Positions 59,911-64,000 of a stretch of 64,000 nucleotides of DNA are shown here, one piece after another. The notes below the pieces were generated by a model. It was given only the letters and a program-made list of their open reading frames with translations. It had not been told where the DNA came from and did no database searches. Both the position numbers and the translations under genes were made by a program. Source of the DNA: Culex pipiens pallens (lineage: Eukaryota > Arthropoda > Insecta > Diptera > Culicidae); assembly GCF_016801865.2 (NCBI RefSeq), contig NC_068938.1, positions 216,090,270-216,154,269 of the forward strand. Reading direction: 5' to 3'. The number at the start of each line of letters is the position of its first letter. Position 1 is the first letter of the stretch.

Positions 59911-60175
59911 TTAACACCTGAACTCCCAAGCTCGAGAAATAGGGGGAATTCATTATTGGTCCAAAAAATCAGGAAACGAACAAAATATTTTTTCAAGAAA
60001 ACTTAAAAATTTCAATAGTAGTCTAATCAACTGAAAACAATCTGAAATGCATTTTTCTGCATTGAAAATCATATTTAGCATGTTTGGGCTCGTTTTCGTA
60101 AAAATTTGCAGTCGCTGGAAAAAAATTGAAAATCTCAAGAGATATCCCCTGGTTTGATTCTTCAGGTAAACATAA

Positions 60176-60345
60176 GGGACCATCCACAAACCATGTGGAC
60201 CCTTTTTTAGAAATCTCAACCCCACCCCCCCCCCCCCCTCTCGTGGACAATTTCCATACAAATAAAATCTTTTTTTTTGTATGAGCGTGGACAGTCGCCC
60301 CCCCCTCCTCCCCTTAAGGTGTCCACGTGGTTTATGGATGGTCCC
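60176..60345. mobile_element. 170-bp MITE with GGGACCATCCA ends, 4-bp TSD
   Basis: GGGACCATCCACAAACC and its inverse are flanked by ATAA (60172-60175 and 60346-60349). Duplication copy A has the empty site at 3630-3640 (GTAAACGTAAGAAACTG), confirming ends and TSD. Long C runs lie inside. Confidence 0.85.
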
Positions 60346-61219
60346 ATAAGAAGCTGTGCAAATTTTAAATTTTGAGCGAAATCGATTAAGGTTTAAGGGT
60401 CACTATGGTCGTTAAAGTTTGTATGGGAAAATTTTCAAAAATGTATGAGGAAAAGCAAAAAAATCAAAATTCCACTGAAAGGTGGCTTTAATTTGCGGAT
60501 CATTGTCAAGTATGAGATTCTTAAGTAAAATTTTATGACAAATACCCCTGACTCAAGGCGGTTTTAAAAACACCCAAAAAGCAAAAACTGGAAATTTGGT
60601 TTATTGGACCATTAAAAAAAAAACAGAAGTGTACTTTGTACAAGAGAAACGTATGCGATTACCGGTGTTGTTTGAAAATATTTTTTTTCACCAACTTTAA
60701 CGATCTATAGCGATCTTAACCTTAACCGATTTCGTTCAAAACTTTCACAGTTACTTATTATTGCCTAAGGAATCAAATCAGGGAGTGTCCCTGAGGTCGA
60801 TATTTGTATTGTCACACTATTGTGCATTGTTGTTTTCTTTTTTAGAGTTCCACGGAGATTTCCATTTTCATAATCGTGTTTCACTTTTGTGGGTGAGCTA
60901 ATGTTACTAGTATAGTTCGAAATTATGAGATTATTTTTAATGTTTTATGCACTTGTTTTTGTTTGACTATATTGCAAATTTGTATTTTTGAGTTTTTCCA
61001 GCAATTTTCTAATATCCATCCAATTCAACCGTTAACTCTTTTTTTCTGATCGTGATTCTATCATTGAACTGATAATTTCTGAGTTGAACCAGTCCAACGA
61101 CCTCCCGGATCGTTCCATTCTGGTTCCAATGACGAGAACAGTTCAAGTCTTTAACCTACCTATCTAGATCGCAAACTTCTAGGCAGCATTCAACATTTTT
61201 GCCAAGATCCCCAACCAAA

Positions 61220-62560
61220 CTTGAAGCAAGCAACGGCCGATCCGCACGGTTGATCACCAAGTTCACTGCCTCTAATCAGCACAAAGCAAGCAGCTTAACC
61301 ACAAACGATCAGACAAAAAAAAATAACCGAACTAATCAGGGCACGTCCACAAAAACAAAAACCAGTCACAACACAATACAAGACAACAGAACCACTCCAG
61401 TTCCCGATAACAGCTCAGCTTCCAAAAAAAAGTCTCACAAAGTCCAACGACGACGACCGTCCAAACCGAACCGATCGGTACGAAATTTAAAACCCAACTG
61501 GTCTGGCTTCACCACACGACTCGTTGGGCAGGCCTCAAGCCATCGTTGTCGTCGTCGTCGTCTGTCGACCTATCAGAAACCCCAGAACCTCTGCGTTTCT
61601 TGTGGTGTTTCGCGAGTTCGCCTTTGTCGTCACCCTCGAAGATCAATTCAGGATCAATTACCGTTTTCTTTATGGGCTAAGGGAAAGCTTCGCAATCTTC
61701 GACGATCTCGTGACGAAGTATGCCATGCGTCGTCGTTCAACGGTGGAGACGCACGATCCTCGAGAGTTGTTCTAACCTCAATCGCAGTGTGCCTCCTTCG
61801 AGAAGGATCGCGGCCTGCTAGGTGAATCATCTCAAGGATCATCCTGCGTCGCAGAAATCGCAACACAAACAGGTTGTTTGTTGTAAACTGTCTGTAGTAG
61901 ACAACTTCTCCTCTCTACCTTCTGTGGTGCTGTTGTTGTTGTTTTCTTCTTCCACAAACTCGTGGCTTTCGAGTCTCGTTTTTGCTTTCTGTTTTTGCAT
62001 CGTTTTGTTTGTTTCGCTGACCGGTTGCCGATCGTACGCGCCCCATCCGTATTTGTGTATTTATTTGTTTACACTTGCACCCGTATTAGTCGCTTGTTGG
62101 CTAATTTGCAAAGGAACACTCTTCTTGAGTTTTCTTTGAACTGTCGTCATAACAAGGCTGATTATTTTAATGTTTTGTAAGATTTTTTTGGAAACAGGGG
62201 AAAATTTTAACTCATGGTGTAATCAAGTGACACACTTTACCTAAATGGAAATAAAAAGTCATAAAGACATACGACATCCAAGCAAATAAAAAATCTCACA
62301 TTTTTTAACCAAATCACGATGATCGTCATTATCACAGGACGGAAGAAACGCTGTCGAAGGTACCAGGCGAAATCTTAATGACACCATACCGTTCTTGTTT
62401 GTCGAAGAGATGATGATAGTGATGAATTATGTTTACACCCACGCTTGCGTCCAGCCGTTATCAAATGGAGTGCCACGTGGCACGGTCGTTGTGTTGCAAG
62501 AAGTAGAAGAGCATTCGCAGGTGGCATGATCTTTTAGATTTTTGCTTAAATTTTATTTGT
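61220..62560 (+). other. GC-rich conserved block in duplication copy B
   Basis: Partner of 4200-5560. A 208-codon ORF (61199-61825) is open here but is broken in copy A by a homopolymer length change, and its product is low-complexity K/T/N/S/R, so I do not call it a gene. Confidence 0.4.
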
Positions 62561-62741
62561 TTTGTCAAAAAAGAGTCAAATTTGGGTCATTTTTCGCCAA
62601 CTCAAACAGAATCAAAAAAAAAATACTTATAAGTATGCTAAGACATATTTTTTGAGTTGTCTGCTCTATAAATAACCCTGCGAAGTTAGAAAATAATACG
62701 AAATTTTAAACTGAAATTTTTTCTTGTAAATGAAATAATGA

Positions 62742-62985
62742 CGCTTCTGGAGGACCGGCCCGTGGCTTAATGGCTACGGCTCCCGCCTCATAAGCGGAAG
62801 GTTCAGGGTTCGATTCCCGACCGGTCTCCTAGAAATTTTTCGACTGTAATTGAACATTGGATATGAACAAAAAACGCATAGAATCAGGTGGGATTCGAAC
62901 TCACACCGTTGGATTGGAAGTCGGATGATCTAGCCATTCAGCCACCAAGGGATTAATACTCCTTGAGTGAAATAATCCGTAGTGA
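62742..62985. mobile_element. Composite element with two opposed tRNA-like modules
   Basis: 62752-62828 folds as a tRNA on the plus strand: acceptor GGACCGG/CCGGTCT, D arm CCGT/ACGG, anticodon arm CCGC/GCGG around CTCATAA (CAT), and T loop TTCGATT with mismatched T-stem pairs. 62884-62955 is a second, poorer tRNA-like module on the minus strand (GGCTGAATGG, GAGTTCGAATCCC). The pair is flanked by a repeated ATGAAATAATG (62731-62741 and 62985-62995), suggesting insertion as a unit. Probably a SINE rather than functional tRNA genes. Confidence 0.6.
62752..62828 (+). tRNA. tRNA-like sequence, anticodon CAT, probably SINE-borne
   Basis: Acceptor, D and anticodon stems pair fully except for a G-T at 1-72. 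The T stem has A-G and C-A mismatches. A and B boxes are present. Lies inside the repeat-flanked unit 62742-62985, so a mobile tRNA-derived module is more likely than a working tRNA-Met gene. Confidence 0.3.
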
Positions 62986-63084
62986 TGAAATAATGTCACA
63001 AGGTCATTGAGTATATATAATACAATAATCCCTTCCCCAACGATTCCCCTACACACCACACACCATTATAATCTATAAATAACT

Positions 63085-63216
63085 CGAACCGGTTGATACG
63101 GTATGTCCCCGGCTTCTTCTTCTTTCCCTGATGGTTCTATGAAATGTAGGATCCGTTCATAGAATCTGTCTCATGCGGTTAATGCAACGCAGTAGGCCGG
63201 GCCGCTTTAATGAGTG
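63085..63216 (-). repeat. Third copy of the T-poor block leader, minus strand
   Basis: Reading the minus strand: AAAGCGGCCCGGCCTACTGC, TTAACCGCATGAGACAG, GATTCTATGAACGGATCC, TTCATAGAACC (hairpin 63133-63166), then an AGAAG-rich stretch and GGACATACCG. No long T-poor body follows, so this is a leader-only or truncated copy. Confidence 0.6.
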
Positions 63217-64000
63217 TAATACTACACTTCGGGGGTTCTCGAAAGTACTGCAATCATTAATAAAGACAAGAAGGAACTTGAGGCGTAATCTAACCATAAG
63301 TTCCCAAGTAACTGCGAAGCACTAAATAGCAGCATTAAATCAGCAAATAATGCTTCAAAACATTTAATCAGCACTTTTCCCTTGAGAAATATTTCAAGTG
63401 GAGCACAGTGATGCCGATTTAATAGGGACGTGGCGTTACATCGTGCTGCCATCTGGTTTTTTGAAGTGCAAGAGTGGAAAAGTGTCTATCTCGCCCTATC
63501 TCGCCCAGCAAAATGAAGTCGATAAAGTAGTCGGTTTCGATGAGAAAAAGTGGAAAAAGTGGTCTAAAAATAGCGACGCCATCCCCCTATGCTTCGCCGA
63601 AAGCTCGAACAAAAACAAACTGCTTTATCGACGTCAAGGCTGGGGGAAAAAAAAGAACAGCTGCTCCACTCACACTTGGTGGTGGGCCTCCTTTGTTTTT
63701 TTTTCTCCTGTTGCGTTTCATGTGTGAGTGTGACACTTTGATGTTATTCTTACATTTTTCTCGTCGATCTCCAGGATGCGCGACAGCCAACTGATGTATT
63801 CGGAATTGAGTGTTTGTTTTGAAAGTTTTATTCGATGTGATGGATGCATCGAACATTAATTAAGACTTTCTTTCTGCTGTTTCGAGTTTCCGTTGTGATT
63901 TCGTTGGACGGAAATTATCGATTATCACTCAGCAAATTGCGGCCAACCAGTCAAGTGCAGTACAATTAATTACGGGTTAAAAGGGACAAGCACTGGCTAA
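63217..64000. other. Right window edge, no gene recognised
   Basis: Only short ORFs without family features. A weak repeat (TATCTCGCCC twice at 63487-63507) is the only structure seen. Confidence 0.35.

Larger units (their letters stand above)
57851..62735 (+). repeat. Segmental duplication, copy B (direct)
   Basis: Partner of 1-5720. Relative to copy A it lacks the TA-flanked element at 380-1647. It has gained a half copy of the hairpin-arm family (about 58830-59760), a 170-bp MITE (60176-60345) and extra sequence at 60.36-61.0 kb. Similarity ends near 62735, where a tRNA-derived element is inserted. Confidence 0.85.

Noticed and set aside
61199..61825. 208-codon ORF in duplication copy B
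   Set aside because: It is broken in copy A by a homopolymer difference. The product is low-complexity, and substitutions between copies show no coding bias.
1..62735. The two duplicated blocks as LTRs of one giant element
   Set aside because: The blocks are about 5 kb and contain their own mobile elements, and the 52 kb between them includes unrelated genes. A segmental duplication is simpler.

Overview
The window looks like mosquito nuclear DNA, most likely a culicine and probably Culex. The evidence is one intact five-exon anion-transporter gene with short and very long introns, small secreted-peptide genes with arthropod TATA plus CAGT initiator promoters, tRNA-derived SINEs, and a very high density of nested TIR elements in AT-rich DNA. 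There is no bacterial operon, CRISPR array or rRNA. The species call is an inference.

Layout. 1-5720 is one copy of a colinear direct segmental duplication whose partner is 57851-62735. The two copies differ by element insertions, so each supplies 'empty sites' for the other. 6.4-9.5 kb holds several small TIR elements. 10670-10760 is an isolated first coding exon with a signal peptide. 11.2 kb has a short tandem array, and 12.1 kb has GAGA-rich sequence. 14.2-23.3 kb is a 9-kb, strikingly T-poor (purine-rich on +) block without convincing ORFs. It opens with a leader that recurs at 26.1 kb (+) and 63.2 kb (-). 23.2-30.1 kb carries three small secreted-peptide genes with related signal peptides and promoters. 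Between them lie a degenerate AT-rich repeat field, a second T-poor block (26.3-28.15 kb) and an orphan coding exon (28154-28309, -). 31047-37216 is a near-perfect tandem duplication of about 3.08 kb next to a 100-N assembly gap (37476-37575).

37.76-51.5 kb is the only complete multi-exon gene: an SLC26-family anion exchanger (735 aa, minus strand, five exons with canonical splice sites). Its two long introns carry large inverted repeats (a 1.8-kb hairpin at 39.66-41.5 kb and a 1.4-kb TTAA-flanked palindrome at 47.26-48.66 kb) plus a SINE with a perfect 12-bp target duplication. 50.0-56.5 kb holds more TIR elements.

Functionally, the SLC26 protein would be a membrane anion transporter, and the three small peptides are probably secreted. 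One of them is lysine-rich, like an antimicrobial or accessory-gland peptide. Most of the rest is mobile-element DNA. The most novel-looking item is the T-poor block family. Its three leader copies share a hairpin in which one stem position changes in a compensated way between copies, suggesting an RNA-level function in an element I cannot assign to a known class.
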